DNA of 64,000 nucleotides from Nocardia sp. SYP-A9097 (lineage in GTDB: Bacteria; Actinomycetota; Actinomycetes; Mycobacteriales; Mycobacteriaceae): NCBI RefSeq assembly GCF_009649815.1, contig NZ_WJIC01000005.1, positions 186,001-250,000 on the forward strand, in the 5' to 3' direction. Below the pieces are notes generated by a model. It ran no database searches. It saw nothing but the letters and a program-made list of their open reading frames with translations, and was not told where the DNA came from. Positions 1 through 9,079 of this stretch are shown here, one piece after another; the first letter of the stretch is position 1; each line of letters opens with the position of its first letter. The translations under genes were made by a program, and so were the position numbers.

Positions 1-40
1 CCGGCGCCTGGATCAGCCGGCGGAGGTCGCTCATGCCTGA
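1..40 (+). CDS. possible C-terminal tail of HypD (partial)
   Basis: A frame open from the window edge ends at a TGA at 38-40 and reads as a short tail ending in Leu-Asp-Gln-Pro-Ala-Glu-Val-Ala-His-Ala. The next gene starts inside it at 33. In hyp operons hypD usually precedes hypE and often overlaps it, so a HypD end is the natural reading. Too little is present to recognise a domain, so this rests on position only. Confidence 0.35.
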   Translation, partial: RRLDQPAEVAHA

Positions 41-1118
41 CGACATCGCACTGCCGATCACCATCGCGACAGTGGATATGGAGAACTGGGTATGTCCCGC
101 GCCGCTGCGGGATTCACCGAATATCGTCATGGGGCACGGTGGCGGGGGCGCCATGTCGGGCGAATTGATCGAGCATCTGTTCCTGCCCGCCTTCGGGGCG
201 GCGGCCGACGCGGGTATGGGCGATTCCGCGGTGATCACCCTCGGTGGTGCTCGGCTGGCGTTCTCGACGGACTCGTTCGTGGTGAAGCCCCTGGTATTTC
301 CGGGTGGTTCCATCGGGGAGCTCGCGGTGAACGGCACCGTCAATGATCTGGCCATGTCCGGTGCGCGGCCGATGGTGCTGTCCACCGCGTTCATCCTGGA
401 GGAGGGCACCGCGCTCGCCGATATCGCGCATATCGCGAAGGCGCTGGGCACCGCGGCGCTGGCAGCCGGGGTCAAGCTGGTCACCGGTGATACCAAGGTG
501 GTCGATTCCGGCCATGGTGACGGCATTTTCATCAATACCGCCGGGATCGGCCTCGTCGATGACGGGGTGGATATCCGCCCGCAGCGGGCCACGCCGGGCG
601 ATGTGGTGATCGTCAGCGGTGATATCGGCGTACACGGGGTCGCGGTGATGAGCTGCCGGGAGGGGCTCGATTTCGGGACCACGGTGGTCAGTGACACCGC
701 ACCGCTGCACGGGCTGGTCGCGGCCATGCTCGCCACCGGCGCGGATGTGCACGTGCTGCGCGATCCGACCCGCGGCGGGGTGGCGGCGACGCTCAACGAG
801 ATCGCCGGTGTCGCGAAAGTCGGTGTCGCACTGGATGAAAGGAAGCTACCGGTACCCGCCGAGGTGCGGGACGCGTGCGGTCTGCTCGGGCTCGATCCGA
901 TGTATGTCGCCAACGAGGGCAAGCTGATCGCCTTCGTCTCGGCACAGGACGCGGACCGCGTACTGGCCGCGATGCGGCAGCATCCGCTGGGCGCTCGCGC
1001 CGAGATCATCGGAGCCTGCGTGGCGGAGCATCCCGGCATGGTCGTGGCCCGTACCGCACTGGGCGGCACCCGCGTGGTCGCACTGCCCGCGGGTGAGCAG
1101 TTGCCGCGGATCTGTTGA
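33..1118 (+). CDS. hypE: Hydrogenase maturation carbamoyl dehydratase HypE
   Basis: HypE makes the cyanide ligands of the [NiFe]-hydrogenase active site: HypF carbamoylates its C-terminal cysteine, and HypE then dehydrates the thiocarboxamide using ATP. The 361-residue product has family length and the AIR-synthase/PurM fold layout: the Gly-rich GHGGGGAMSG near residue 36, the FSTDSFVV metal/nucleotide segment near residue 77, VNGTVNDLAMSGARP near residue 100, and DPTRGGVAATLNEIA near residue 243. It ends in Pro-Arg-Ile-Cys, the expected modified cysteine. It overlaps a probable hypD end upstream, and the nickel transporter gene follows, so it belongs to a hydrogenase-maturation operon running in from the left. 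Confidence 0.95.
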   Translation: MPDDIALPITIATVDMENWVCPAPLRDSPNIVMGHGGGGAMSGELIEHLFLPAFGAAADAGMGDSAVITLGGARLAFSTDSFVVKPLVFPGGSIGELAVNGTVNDLAMSGARPMVLSTAFILEEGTALADIAHIAKALGTAALAAGVKLVTGDTKVVDSGHGDGIFINTAGIGLVDDGVDIRPQRATPGDVVIVSGDIGVHGVAVMSCREGLDFGTTVVSDTAPLHGLVAAMLATGADVHVLRDPTRGGVAATLNEIAGVAKVGVALDERKLPVPAEVRDACGLLGLDPMYVANEGKLIAFVSAQDADRVLAAMRQHPLGARAEIIGACVAEHPGMVVARTALGGTRVVALPAGEQLPRIC

Positions 1119-1134
1119 GCCGGGCGGTGATTCG

Positions 1135-2223
1135 GTGCGCGAGGCATGGGCGGGACTGGACCGGCCGCAGCGACTCGGCCTCGCCGGGATGGGCTGCGTC
1201 ATCCTCGTACTGCATATCGCGGGCTGGGCCGCGCTACTGCTACTGGTAGTCCCCGGCGATTACGTGGTGCGGGGCACCGTGTTCGGTGTCGGGCTGGGCG
1301 TCACCGCCTACACCCTCGGCATGCGCCACGCATTCGACGCCGACCACATCGCGGCGATCGACAACACCACGCGAAAGTTATTGGCGGAGAACCGGAAACC
1401 GCTGTCGGTCGGATTCTGGTTCGCACTCGGGCATTCGACCATCGTATTCGTACTCGTCGCACTGCTGGCGACGGGTGTGAAAGCGCTGGCGGCGAATATC
1501 GAGAACCAGGACTCCGCCCTGCACCGGTGGACCGGTGTGTTCGGAACCGGTATCTCGGGGACCTTCCTGATCCTTATCGGACTGCTGAACCTGGCCTCGC
1601 TGATCGGGATCTCGCGGGTGTTCCGCGGGATGCGCCGGGGCAATTACGACGAAGCCCAGCTGGAACGACAGCTCGAATCCCGCGGTGCGCTCAACCGGGT
1701 CCTGGGGCCGATGACGCGGACGGTGCGCAAGCCCTGGCAGATGTATCCGGTCGGGCTGCTGTTCGGCCTCGGCTTCGACACCGTGACCGAGGTGAGCTTG
1801 CTGGTGATCGCGGGCGGCGCCGCCGCGACCAACCTGCCCTGGTACTCGATTCTCGTGCTGCCGGTACTGTTTTCGGCCGGGATGGCCCTGTTCGACGCGC
1901 TGGACGGGGTGTTCATGAACTATGCCTACGGCTGGGCTTTCGCCCGTCCGGTCCGCAAGATCTACTACAACATCGTGGTGACCGGACTGTCGGTGGCGGT
2001 GGCTCTGCTGATCGGCGCGCAGGAGATCATTTCGATCCTCACCGACAAACTCGATGTCGCGTCCGGCCCGCTCGCTTGGGTCGGCAACCTCGACCTCGGT
2101 GCGATGGGATTCATTGTCGCCGGTCTCTTCGTGGTCACCTGGGTGGCCGCCTACTGGGTGTGGCGGATCGGCGATGTCGAGGGACGCTGGCAGCGTGATC
2201 TCAATCGGAAGAGACCCGAATGA
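1135..2223 (+). CDS. NicT-family high-affinity nickel/cobalt transporter
   Basis: This is a cytoplasmic-membrane permease of the NiCoT (HoxN/HupN/NixA) family for Ni2+ or Co2+ uptake. The family signature RHAFDADHIAAIDN (HX4DH) lies in predicted helix II; LGHSTIVF and LFGLGFDTVTEV are the other conserved membrane motifs. About eight hydrophobic segments are visible. The frame is open from 1093, but the GTG at 1135 gives a start like those of homologs (Arg-Glu-Ala-Trp before the first helix). It lies downstream of hypE and upstream of the urease genes, both nickel enzymes, so nickel is the likely substrate. The last codon overlaps the next start in ATGA, which indicates translational coupling. 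Confidence 0.92.
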   Translation: MREAWAGLDRPQRLGLAGMGCVILVLHIAGWAALLLLVVPGDYVVRGTVFGVGLGVTAYTLGMRHAFDADHIAAIDNTTRKLLAENRKPLSVGFWFALGHSTIVFVLVALLATGVKALAANIENQDSALHRWTGVFGTGISGTFLILIGLLNLASLIGISRVFRGMRRGNYDEAQLERQLESRGALNRVLGPMTRTVRKPWQMYPVGLLFGLGFDTVTEVSLLVIAGGAAATNLPWYSILVLPVLFSAGMALFDALDGVFMNYAYGWAFARPVRKIYYNIVVTGLSVAVALLIGAQEIISILTDKLDVASGPLAWVGNLDLGAMGFIVAGLFVVTWVAAYWVWRIGDVEGRWQRDLNRKRPE

Positions 2224-3008
2224 CGGATATCCGGGGGACCGAGATATTCGCCCGGTACGCCTATGCGCCCAATCAGCTCGGCTACTGCGGGCCGTCCGAG
2301 TCGACGGCCTTGCGCGAGGGATCGCCGGAGCAGGTGTGGTCGGCGGCCCGGCGCTTTTCGGGGGCCTGGCCCTATTTGCGGGTGATGGCCGAAATGACCG
2401 GGATCGCCGACCCATTGGATCATCGCCTCGTCGAATCCTATTGGCTCGGTGGTGGTCTCGGCGCACAGCTCGATACCGAGGAATTCACCGCCGCGCTGCT
2501 CGCGGTCATCGCCCCGCTGGCCGGACACTACTGGGCGCACCTGACGGCGGATCTCGCGGCGGAGGCCGCGCCCAATCACTGCTTCCATGTCTTCGGCGTC
2601 TACCCGTGGTCGCGGTTGCTCGGCCGCGGCATGGACGAACATCCGATACACGTGCTGGACAGCTGCCGCATCGGTTGGGGAACCGTGCTGCGTCGCGACG
2701 GCGATGACCTGTCCATTCTGGGTCGCGGCCTGGTCTGGGACCAAGAGGCGCTGCGGCTTTCGGAGCCGTCGCCGCGTCATGCCCGCATCGATGGCTTCGA
2801 CGCGGCGCCGCGGGTGCGGACCGGCGATCAGGTCGCCGTCCATTGGGGCAGGCTGTGCGACCGCCTGACATCCGCTCAGGTGTACGACCTGGCAGCGAGT
2901 ACCGAGCGGCAACTACTTCTCACCAATCGCAGGCTTCGCCGGGAAAGCGCGACCGCGCCCGGTGCCGGTGCGGGGAATGTCGAAGAAATGGGCGGTGGGT
3001 TCCACTGA
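2220..3008 (+). CDS. Hydrogenase-cluster hypothetical protein (DUF6390-like)
   Basis: The 262-residue soluble protein has no signal peptide or membrane segment. It begins ARYAYAPNQLGYCGP and contains SYWLGGGLG, HYWAHLTADL and CFHVFGVYPW, then a central segment with DSCRIGWG. From memory this matches an actinobacterial family (DUF6390) that travels with hydrogenase accessory genes; its biochemical role is unknown. The start overlaps the NicT stop (ATGA), so it is the last cistron of the hyp-nickel operon. The C-terminal 30 residues are Gly/Ala-rich, and the stop codon lies in the loop of a strong hairpin. A maturation or chaperone role is only inferred from context. Confidence 0.7.
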   Translation: MTDIRGTEIFARYAYAPNQLGYCGPSESTALREGSPEQVWSAARRFSGAWPYLRVMAEMTGIADPLDHRLVESYWLGGGLGAQLDTEEFTAALLAVIAPLAGHYWAHLTADLAAEAAPNHCFHVFGVYPWSRLLGRGMDEHPIHVLDSCRIGWGTVLRRDGDDLSILGRGLVWDQEALRLSEPSPRHARIDGFDAAPRVRTGDQVAVHWGRLCDRLTSAQVYDLAASTERQLLLTNRRLRRESATAPGAGAGNVEEMGGGFH

Positions 3009-3033
3009 GTCTGCGTCAATGGAACCCACCGCC
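2991..3033 (+). terminator. Hairpin terminator overlapping the stop of the hyp operon
   Basis: Perfect 14-bp arms (GGCGGTGGGTTCCA at 2991-3004 and its complement at 3020-3033) flank a 15-nt loop that contains the TGA stop at 3006-3008. There is no strong U-tract, as is common in actinobacteria. It separates the hyp/nickel operon from the next genes. The remaining bases to 3280 show no gene. Confidence 0.75.
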
Positions 3034-3280
3034 GGCAGTAAATCGGGGGCCGCCGCAGCCCTCGGGGCCTCGCTCGATCCTAACGCCGATTTAAGCATCG
3101 GGCAGCCTTACCTAATGTTCAAGCCTCTCTCGTTCCCGGTGCCCGCAATCCCCGCAAAGAAATTGCCCGGACCTGCCGGCGGCGCTACTGTCCCGGCGAC
3201 GTGTCCTCGGGCACGCGTTTCGATTCGAGGTTCTCACAGGGGGATTCGACCTTGTCGATGCCGCAGCACCAACCATCGCA

Positions 3281-3682
3281 ATGGGGACGGCGAACGGGAT
3301 CTACTGCCGCTACTGCGGTTCGACACCGGCGGCGACGGTCGATATTCGCGGACACCGCAGGTTCCTCATCTTCATGCAGTTCGTGAACTACCCGGGCCCA
3401 TTCTGCCGGGACTGCGGGCTGGCGATCTATCGCAAGATGACTCAGGAGAGCCTGTGGATCGGCTGGTGGGGCGTCCTATCCGTCGTCATCAACCCGCTCA
3501 CCATGCTGACCAACCTCGTCTCGCGTTCGGCCCTGATGGCCCTGCCGCCGTCGATTCCGGGCGGACCGCGACTGCCGATGAATCCCGGGCGGCCGCTGTA
3601 TCAGCGGCCTGCGGTGATCGCGTTCCTGGCGGTGCTGGTGATCTTGATTCTGTTGGTGGTAATCCTCAGCGCGACTTCCTGA
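3281..3682 (+). CDS. Zinc-ribbon membrane protein, actinobacterial hypothetical
   Basis: The 133-residue protein opens with a CRYCGS knuckle (about residues 9-14) and has a second CRDCGLA knuckle near residue 42, a probable four-cysteine zinc ribbon. A hydrophobic hairpin around SLWIGWWGVLSVVINPLTML follows, then a Pro-rich linker and a C-terminal transmembrane helix made largely of Leu, Val and Ile. This layout recurs in actinobacterial proteins of unknown function. The ATG at 3281 is the first plausible start in frame. It stands alone between the hyp terminator and the thioesterase. No function can be assigned. Confidence 0.75.
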   Translation: MGTANGIYCRYCGSTPAATVDIRGHRRFLIFMQFVNYPGPFCRDCGLAIYRKMTQESLWIGWWGVLSVVINPLTMLTNLVSRSALMALPPSIPGGPRLPMNPGRPLYQRPAVIAFLAVLVILILLVVILSATS

Positions 3683-3734
3683 CGGGGCCGGACCCCGCGC
3701 GTCGGCGGCCGCGGGCGCGTGGCACTGTGAGTTC

Positions 3735-4178
3735 ATGACCGACGACTTCTCCTCGATCAAGTCCATGGCGGATGTGACGCCCGAGCTGATGAACAAGTTC
3801 AGCGAGGGGACCTTCGTCGATACCTTCGGGCTCAAGCTCACCGAGATGGGGCCGGATCGGGTTGCGGCGGAATGGGTTGTGACGCCCACCCAGCATCAGC
3901 CCGCGGGGATTGTGAATGGCGGGGTGTACTGCACCGTCATCGAGACCCTGGCCAGCGTGGCGGGGAGTGTGTGGCTCGGCGATCGCGGATCTGTGGTCGG
4001 GGTCAATAACAACACCGATTTTCTGCGGGCGGTGCGTGAGGGTGTGCTGCGCGGGGTTGCCACGCCGGTGCATCGGGGGCGGTCGCAGCAGTTGTGGGTT
4101 GTGGTGATCACCGATGAGCAGGATCGGACTGTGGCGCGCGGGCAGGTGCGGTTGCAGAACCTGAGTCCGCAGGGCTGA
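3735..4178 (+). CDS. PaaI-type hotdog-fold thioesterase
   Basis: The 147-residue protein has the single hotdog fold of the PaaI/YdiI acyl-CoA thioesterases, which release free acid and CoA from cytosolic acyl-CoAs. The active-site segment [20 protein letters not shown] (near residue 55) matches the family HxGxxHGG...E pattern, with Asn in place of the usual second His (VNGG). NNTDFLRAV and GRSQQLWVV form the following strands. The substrate cannot be read from sequence. It is transcribed toward the urease genes but about 100 bp from ureA, so co-transcription is possible rather than shown. Confidence 0.85.
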   Translation: MTDDFSSIKSMADVTPELMNKFSEGTFVDTFGLKLTEMGPDRVAAEWVVTPTQHQPAGIVNGGVYCTVIETLASVAGSVWLGDRGSVVGVNNNTDFLRAVREGVLRGVATPVHRGRSQQLWVVVITDEQDRTVARGQVRLQNLSPQG

Positions 4179-4279
4179 GAATCCGGCGCGACGGGGCTGA
4201 TCTCGAACGAAACATCCGGGTAACGCGGGTCGTGTCAGAATGGCCGACGACCCGCCCCGTCGTTCGCCGAGGAGCCCGA

Positions 4280-4582
4280 ATGCGACTGTCGCCGCATGAG
4301 CAGGAACGCCTGCTGCTGAGTTATGCGGCCGAGCTGGCCCGGCGTCGGCAGGCTCGCGGACTCAAGTTGAATCATCCGGAGGCGGTGGCGCTCATCGTCG
4401 ATCATCTGCTGGAAGGGGCGCGGGACGGGCGTAGCGTCGCCGAGCTGATGAGTACCGGGCGGAGCGTGCTCACCCGCGCGGACGTCATGGACGGCGTGCC
4501 GGAGATGATTCACGACGTGCAGGTCGAGGCGACCTTTCCGGACGGCACCAAGCTCGTCACCGTCCATAACCCGATCGGCTAA
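4280..4582 (+). CDS. ureA: Urease subunit gamma
   Basis: This is the small gamma subunit of the nickel enzyme urease (urea to ammonia plus carbamate). The 100-residue product begins [20 protein letters not shown] and carries [12 protein letters not shown] and [17 protein letters not shown], all hallmarks of UreA. An in-frame upstream ATG at 4232 exists, but the start at 4280 gives the family length and follows a GAGGAG ribosome-binding site. It lies 4 bp before ureB and heads the ureABC structural operon. The accessory genes are about 8.4 kb downstream instead of adjacent. Confidence 0.97.
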   Translation: MRLSPHEQERLLLSYAAELARRRQARGLKLNHPEAVALIVDHLLEGARDGRSVAELMSTGRSVLTRADVMDGVPEMIHDVQVEATFPDGTKLVTVHNPIG

Positions 4583-4586
4583 GCCC

Positions 4587-4898
4587 ATGATTCCTGGCGA
4601 ATACCTTTGTGCCGAAGGCACTATCGAGCTCAATGCCGGAGCCGATCGCATCGAGGTCGATGTGGTGAACACCGGTGACCGGCCGGTTCAGGTCGGCAGT
4701 CATGTGCACTTCCCGCAGGCCAATTCGGCGCTGGAATTCGATCGCGAAGCCGCGCACGGCCGCCGCCTCGATATTCCCGCCGGTACCGCGGTGCGTTTCG
4801 AACCCGGTCTGGGACAGCGGGTTTCGCTGGTCCCGCTGGGCGGCAATCGCGAAGTACACGGAATCAGCCTGACCCCTCCCGGAAAGCTGGACGCCTGA
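4587..4898 (+). CDS. ureB: Urease subunit beta
   Basis: This is the beta subunit of urease, 103 residues, a stand-alone form as in mycobacteria. [56 protein letters not shown] and GGNREVHGI are diagnostic. It starts 4 bp after ureA and its TGA overlaps the ureC start (TGATG), so the three subunits are translationally linked and made in equal amounts for the (alpha-beta-gamma)3 core. Confidence 0.97.
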   Translation: MIPGEYLCAEGTIELNAGADRIEVDVVNTGDRPVQVGSHVHFPQANSALEFDREAAHGRRLDIPAGTAVRFEPGLGQRVSLVPLGGNREVHGISLTPPGKLDA

Positions 4899-6619
4899 TG
4901 GCCGAACTCTCCCGCGCCCGCTACGCCCAACTGTTCGGGCCCACCACCGGCGATCGAATTCGCCTGGCGGACACCGATTTGCTGATCGAGATCACCGAAG
5001 ACCGCAGTGGCGGACCGGGACTCGCCGGTGACGAGGCCGTCTTCGGTGGCGGCAAGGTGCTGCGCGAATCCATGGGTCAGGCGCGCGCCACCCGCGCCGA
5101 GGGCACCCCCGATACCGTCATCACCGGCGTGGTGATCGTCGATCACTGGGGAATCATCAAGGCCGACATCGGTATTCGCGACGGCCGCATCAGCGCCATC
5201 GGCAAGGCCGGGAATCCCGACACCATGACCGGCGTGCATCCGGACTTGGTGGTCGGCCCGTCGACGGAGATCATCGCGGGCAATGGCCGCATCGTCACCG
5301 CCGGCGCCATCGACTGCCACGTTCACTTCATCTGCCCGCAGATCCTGGACGAGGCCATCGGCAGCGGCATCACCACCCTCGTGGGCGGCGGTACGGGACC
5401 GGCCGAGGGCTCCAAGGCCACGACCGTCACCCCGGGCGCGTGGCATCTGGGCCGTATGCTGGAGGCCACCGACGGCTGGCCGATGAATATCGTGCTGCTC
5501 GGCAAGGGTAATACCGTGCGTCCCGAGGCCATGTGGGAGCAATTGCGCGGCGGCGCAGCGGGTTTCAAACTGCATGAGGACTGGGGCACCACCCCGGCGG
5601 CCATCGACGCCTGCCTCACCGTCGCCGATGCTTCGGGCGTGCAGGTGGCCCTGCACACGGACACCTTGAACGAGGCCGGATTCGTGGAGGACACCCTCGC
5701 GGCGATTCGCGGACGGGCCATCCACTCGTATCACACCGAGGGTGCGGGCGGCGGGCACGCGCCCGACATCATCACTGTCGCTTCGTATTCGAACGTGCTG
5801 CCGAGTTCGACCAATCCGACCCGGCCGCACACCGTCAATACTCTCGACGAGCATCTGGACATGCTCATGGTGTGCCATCACCTGAGCCCGTCGATTCCCG
5901 AGGATCTGGCCTTCGCGGAGAGCCGGATTCGCCCCTCCACCATTGCCGCCGAGGATCTGCTGCACGATCTGGGCGCGATCTCCATGATCGGCAGTGACTC
6001 CCAGGCCATGGGCCGCATCGGCGAGGTGATCATGCGCACCTGGCAGACCGCGCACGTCATGAAGAAGCGGCGCGGCGCGCTCGCGGGAGATGGTGCGGCG
6101 GACAACAATCGGGTACAGCGGTACGTCGCCAAGTACACGATCTGCCCGGCCGTCGCGCACGGCCTCGACCATGAGATCGGCTCCATCGAGGTCGGCAAGC
6201 TCGGCGATCTGGTGCTGTGGGAACCGGCCTTCTTCGGTGTGCGGCCGCACGCCGTGCTCAAGGGCGGCACCATCGCCTGGGCCGCCATGGGCGATGCGAA
6301 TGCCTCCATTCCGGCACCGCAGCCGGTGCTGCCGCGGCCCATGTTCGGCGCGGCTCCGGCGGTGGCGGCGAGCACCTCGCTGCACTTCGTCTCCGAAGCC
6401 GCCATCGAGGACGGGCTCGCCGAGCGCCTGCGGGTGAATCGAAAACTGGTGCCGGTGGCCAATGTTCGCAGGCGCACCAAGGCCGATATGCCGCACAACG
6501 ACGCCATGCCGCGCATCGAGGTGGATCCCGATACCTTCACGGTCCGCATCGACGGTGAGGTGTGGGCGGAGCAGCCCGCCACCGAACTGCCGATGGCGCA
6601 GCGGTACTTCCTGTTCTGA
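4898..6619 (+). CDS. ureC: Urease subunit alpha (catalytic, di-nickel)
   Basis: This is the catalytic subunit, 573 residues. It starts [19 protein letters not shown] and shows the nickel-binding DCHVHFICP segment near residue 136, the carbamylated lysine in [11 protein letters not shown] near residue 220, further ligands in LHTDTLNE and [16 protein letters not shown], and the flap cysteine and histidine in [10 protein letters not shown] near residue 323. All expected metal and catalytic residues are present, so the subunit should be active once nickel is loaded by the UreF/G/D chaperones encoded about 8.4 kb downstream. Nothing is truncated. Confidence 0.98.
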   Translation: MAELSRARYAQLFGPTTGDRIRLADTDLLIEITEDRSGGPGLAGDEAVFGGGKVLRESMGQARATRAEGTPDTVITGVVIVDHWGIIKADIGIRDGRISAIGKAGNPDTMTGVHPDLVVGPSTEIIAGNGRIVTAGAIDCHVHFICPQILDEAIGSGITTLVGGGTGPAEGSKATTVTPGAWHLGRMLEATDGWPMNIVLLGKGNTVRPEAMWEQLRGGAAGFKLHEDWGTTPAAIDACLTVADASGVQVALHTDTLNEAGFVEDTLAAIRGRAIHSYHTEGAGGGHAPDIITVASYSNVLPSSTNPTRPHTVNTLDEHLDMLMVCHHLSPSIPEDLAFAESRIRPSTIAAEDLLHDLGAISMIGSDSQAMGRIGEVIMRTWQTAHVMKKRRGALAGDGAADNNRVQRYVAKYTICPAVAHGLDHEIGSIEVGKLGDLVLWEPAFFGVRPHAVLKGGTIAWAAMGDANASIPAPQPVLPRPMFGAAPAVAASTSLHFVSEAAIEDGLAERLRVNRKLVPVANVRRRTKADMPHNDAMPRIEVDPDTFTVRIDGEVWAEQPATELPMAQRYFLF

Positions 6620-6652
6620 TCCGTCGTACCGGTAAGTGGCAGACTTGCCGGT

Positions 6653-7321
6653 ATGACGACATCCGACTGGGCCGAAGTTGATCGTTATCTGGTGGATACC
6701 CTGGTGGGAGAGGGGGATTCGGCGACGCTGACCGCGAATGCGGCCGCGGGCCTGCCCGCCATCGACGTGTCTCCGCCACAGGGCAAGTTCCTGTATCTCA
6801 TCGCCAAGTCCTCGCGGGCGCGGCGCGTGCTGGAGATCGGGACGCTCGGCGGCTACAGCACCACCTGGCTGGCACGGGCCGTCGGAAAACAGGGCCAGGT
6901 CGTGACCCTCGAGTACGAGCCCAAGCATGCCGAGGTGGCGCGCGAGAACCTCGACCGCGCGGGAGTCGGTGACCGCGTGGACATTCGGGTCGGTGCTGCG
7001 CTGGACAGCCTGCCGGTGCTGGCGGGGGAACAGCCCGAGCCGTTCGACCTGGTATTCATCGACGCCGACAAGGTCAATAACGCCAACTATGTGCAGTGGG
7101 CGTTGAAGCTGACCCAGCCGGGGTCGGTGATCATTGTCGACAATGTGGTCCGCAATGGCGGTATCGCGGACGCCGATTCGCGTGATGCCGCGGTGCGCGC
7201 CAGCCGCGAGGTCATCGAATTGATCGCCGCCGAACCGCGACTCGACGGCACGGTATTGCAGACCGTCGGCGGTAAGGGCTGGGACGGGTTCGCCTACGCC
7301 GTGGTAGTCGATCAGGACTGA
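6653..7321 (+). CDS. SAM-dependent O-methyltransferase (family 3)
   Basis: The 222-residue class I methyltransferase resembles bacterial catechol/caffeoyl-CoA O-methyltransferases. LEIGTLGGYSTTWLARA is the SAM-binding motif I near residue 63, LEYEPKHAEVARENL is motif II, and DLVFIDADKVNN (near residue 133) carries the metal/acceptor Asp, with VIIVDNVVRNG following. It probably methylates a small phenolic hydroxyl; the substrate is unknown. It starts 34 bp after ureC on the same strand, but nothing ties it to urease. Confidence 0.88.
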   Translation: MTTSDWAEVDRYLVDTLVGEGDSATLTANAAAGLPAIDVSPPQGKFLYLIAKSSRARRVLEIGTLGGYSTTWLARAVGKQGQVVTLEYEPKHAEVARENLDRAGVGDRVDIRVGAALDSLPVLAGEQPEPFDLVFIDADKVNNANYVQWALKLTQPGSVIIVDNVVRNGGIADADSRDAAVRASREVIELIAAEPRLDGTVLQTVGGKGWDGFAYAVVVDQD

Positions 7322-7452
7322 GTGCATCCGCTACCGATTTGTGATGATGCTCTGTCCGCCGCACCAAAAGGTACATAGAGCGCAAAATGCAGTGCCGACC
7401 TGTGCGAATACCTACTGGCGTGTCTATAACCCAACTAAGTACCGTCTGTGGT

Positions 7453-8542
7453 GTGCAGTTGCGGTATCAGTACCGGCTCTACCCGACACCGGGTCAGCGG
7501 ATGGCGCTGTCCAAGGCGTTCGGGTGCGCTCGTGTCGTATTCAACGACGCTCTGGCCGCGCGACAACATGCGCACGACAACGGGCTGCCCTACCTCACTG
7601 CCGCCGCTGTTTCCAAGGCGCTGACCGAGGCGAAGAAGACCCCTGAACGAGCGTGGCTCGCTGAGGTGTCGTCAGTGGTGTTGCAACAGGCACTTGCCGA
7701 TCTGGACTGTGGCTACCGGAACTTCTTCGACTCGGTGACCGGAAAGCGCAAGGGGGCGAAGGTGGCCCCGCCCCGGTTCCGGTCCCGGTCCCGGGCCCGG
7801 AAAGATAGCCGGCAATCGATAAGGTTCACCCGTAACGCCGGTTTCGCTGTGACCGAGGCCGGGAAACTGCGTCTGCCGAAGATCGGTGCCGTACTGGTGC
7901 GCTGGTCGCGTGAACTGCCGACGGACCCGTCGTCGGTCACCATCATCAAGGATGCGGCGGGACGGTATTTCGCCAGTTTCGTTGTCCGGGTTGATGATCG
8001 GCCGTTGCCCGAGCGGGACGCCGAAGTTGGTGTCGACCTCGGGTTGACGACGTTCGCTGTGCTCAGCGAGGCAAGGTTATCGAGTCACCGAGGTTCTTCC
8101 GTCGCGCCGAACGTCGGCTCCGCAAAGCGCAGCAAGCACTTTCCAGGAAGCAGAAAGGTTCGAGTAATCGCGCTAAGGCCAGGGCGAGGGTGGCTCGTGC
8201 GCACGCGAAAGTTCGTGATACCCGTGCTGATTGGGCGCACAAGCACTCCTCGGCGATTATCCGTGACAACCAAGCGGTGTATGTCGAGGACTTGTGTGTC
8301 AAGGGGTTGGCGCGGTCACGACTGGCGAAGTCCGTGCACGATGCCGGGTGGATGGCCCGAAACCGTTGTCGGTGCGGGAATGGACGTGCCCGTGCGGTAT
8401 GAGGCATGACCGGGATTTGAACGCCGCGAAGAACATCCTCGCCGCCGGACGGGCGGAGAGGCTAAACGCTTGTGGAGACCAGGTAAGACCAGCTCCGCTG
8501 GCTCCGGTCAGCGAAGCAGGAACCCACCCAGATGTAGCGTGA
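7453..8542 (+). pseudogene. tnpB: Decayed IS200/IS605-type tnpB (RNA-guided nuclease), frameshift and internal deletion
   Basis: The frame starting at GTG 7453 reads LRYQYRLYPTPGQRMALSKA, a typical TnpB N-terminus, and runs to the first RuvC motif GVDLGLTTFAVLS. One base appears missing at about 8069; the sequence resumes in another frame with GKVIESPRFFRRAERRLRKA and reaches the second RuvC motif [20 protein letters not shown]. After DAGW the frame changes again directly to [16 protein letters not shown] and [16 protein letters not shown]. The roughly 60-70 residues that should lie between, including the first zinc-finger CxxC, are gone. The protein cannot be functional. No Y1 transposase tnpA accompanies it. 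Confidence 0.88.
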
Positions 8543-8590
8543 GCTGCATGGCAGAGAATCCCCGCCTTTCAAGGACGGGGAGGACGTCAA
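8440..8590 (+). ncRNA. Probable omega RNA / right end of the tnpB element
   Basis: The stretch over and beyond the tnpB 3' end closes with a hairpin (CCCCG 8560-8564 with CGGGG 8576-8580, extended by CCT/AGG around a TTCA loop) followed by GAGGACGTCAA. This is the usual right end of IS605-group TnpB elements, where the omega RNA scaffold ends and the guide begins in flanking DNA. The 5' limit is a guess. The hairpin looks intact although the protein gene is broken. The guide would start near 8591, just before the next gene. Confidence 0.5.
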
Positions 8591-8605
8591 TGACACAATG
8601 TCCGC

Positions 8606-9022
8606 ATGAAGAAGCGTCGCAAAGTCCGCCCGGTCCCGGTCCCGGTGCAGTGTCCGTGCGGGCTGCCAGCGAACTATGTGGACTGCTGCGGGCGACTGCA
8701 TCGGGGCGAGGCCGCGGCGACGACCGCCGAGCAATTGATGCGCTCGCGCTTCAGCGCGTTCGCGGTGGGGGATGAGGGGTATCTATTGCGGAGCTGGGAT
8801 CCGTCGACGCGGCCCGCCGATGTCGACTTCGATCTCGGAATGCGGTGGGAGCGGCTGGAAATTCTCGGCTCGACCGGGGGCGGGCCATTTCATACCGAGG
8901 CGACGGTGGAGTTCAGCGCGCATTATCGATCCGGGGGCGAGGCGGGGAATATGCACGAGAACAGTCGCTTTCGCCGCGATGGCGGGGCTTGGGTCTATCT
9001 CGACGGAGTGGTCGGGGACTGA
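8606..9022 (+). CDS. YchJ-family (UPF0225) SEC-C zinc-binding protein
   Basis: The 138-residue protein starts with a basic KKRRK stretch, then CPCGLPANYVDCC and a nearby His (RLH), the SEC-C/YchJ N-terminal zinc site. A cystatin/NTF2-like domain follows: TAEQLMRSRFSAFAVGD, LRSWDPSTRP, WERLEILG, and HENSRFRRDGGAWVYLDG at the end. This is the full YchJ family layout. Function in the family is not established. The right end of the broken tnpB element lies only about 15 bp upstream of the ATG, so the native promoter and ribosome-binding site may have been displaced. Confidence 0.88.
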   Translation: MKKRRKVRPVPVPVQCPCGLPANYVDCCGRLHRGEAAATTAEQLMRSRFSAFAVGDEGYLLRSWDPSTRPADVDFDLGMRWERLEILGSTGGGPFHTEATVEFSAHYRSGGEAGNMHENSRFRRDGGAWVYLDGVVGD

Positions 9023-9079
9023 CGGGGGAGTGGTGCGCTTCGTGCGGAATTGCAGTCGATGCAAGAGTGCGCGCGGACG

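Noticed and set aside
4700-7327. 875-codon minus-strand frame opposite ureC and the methyltransferase gene
   Set aside because: A shadow of ureBC and the methyltransferase gene; composition is Gly/His/Arg-rich and no family motif appears, while the plus-strand genes are certain.
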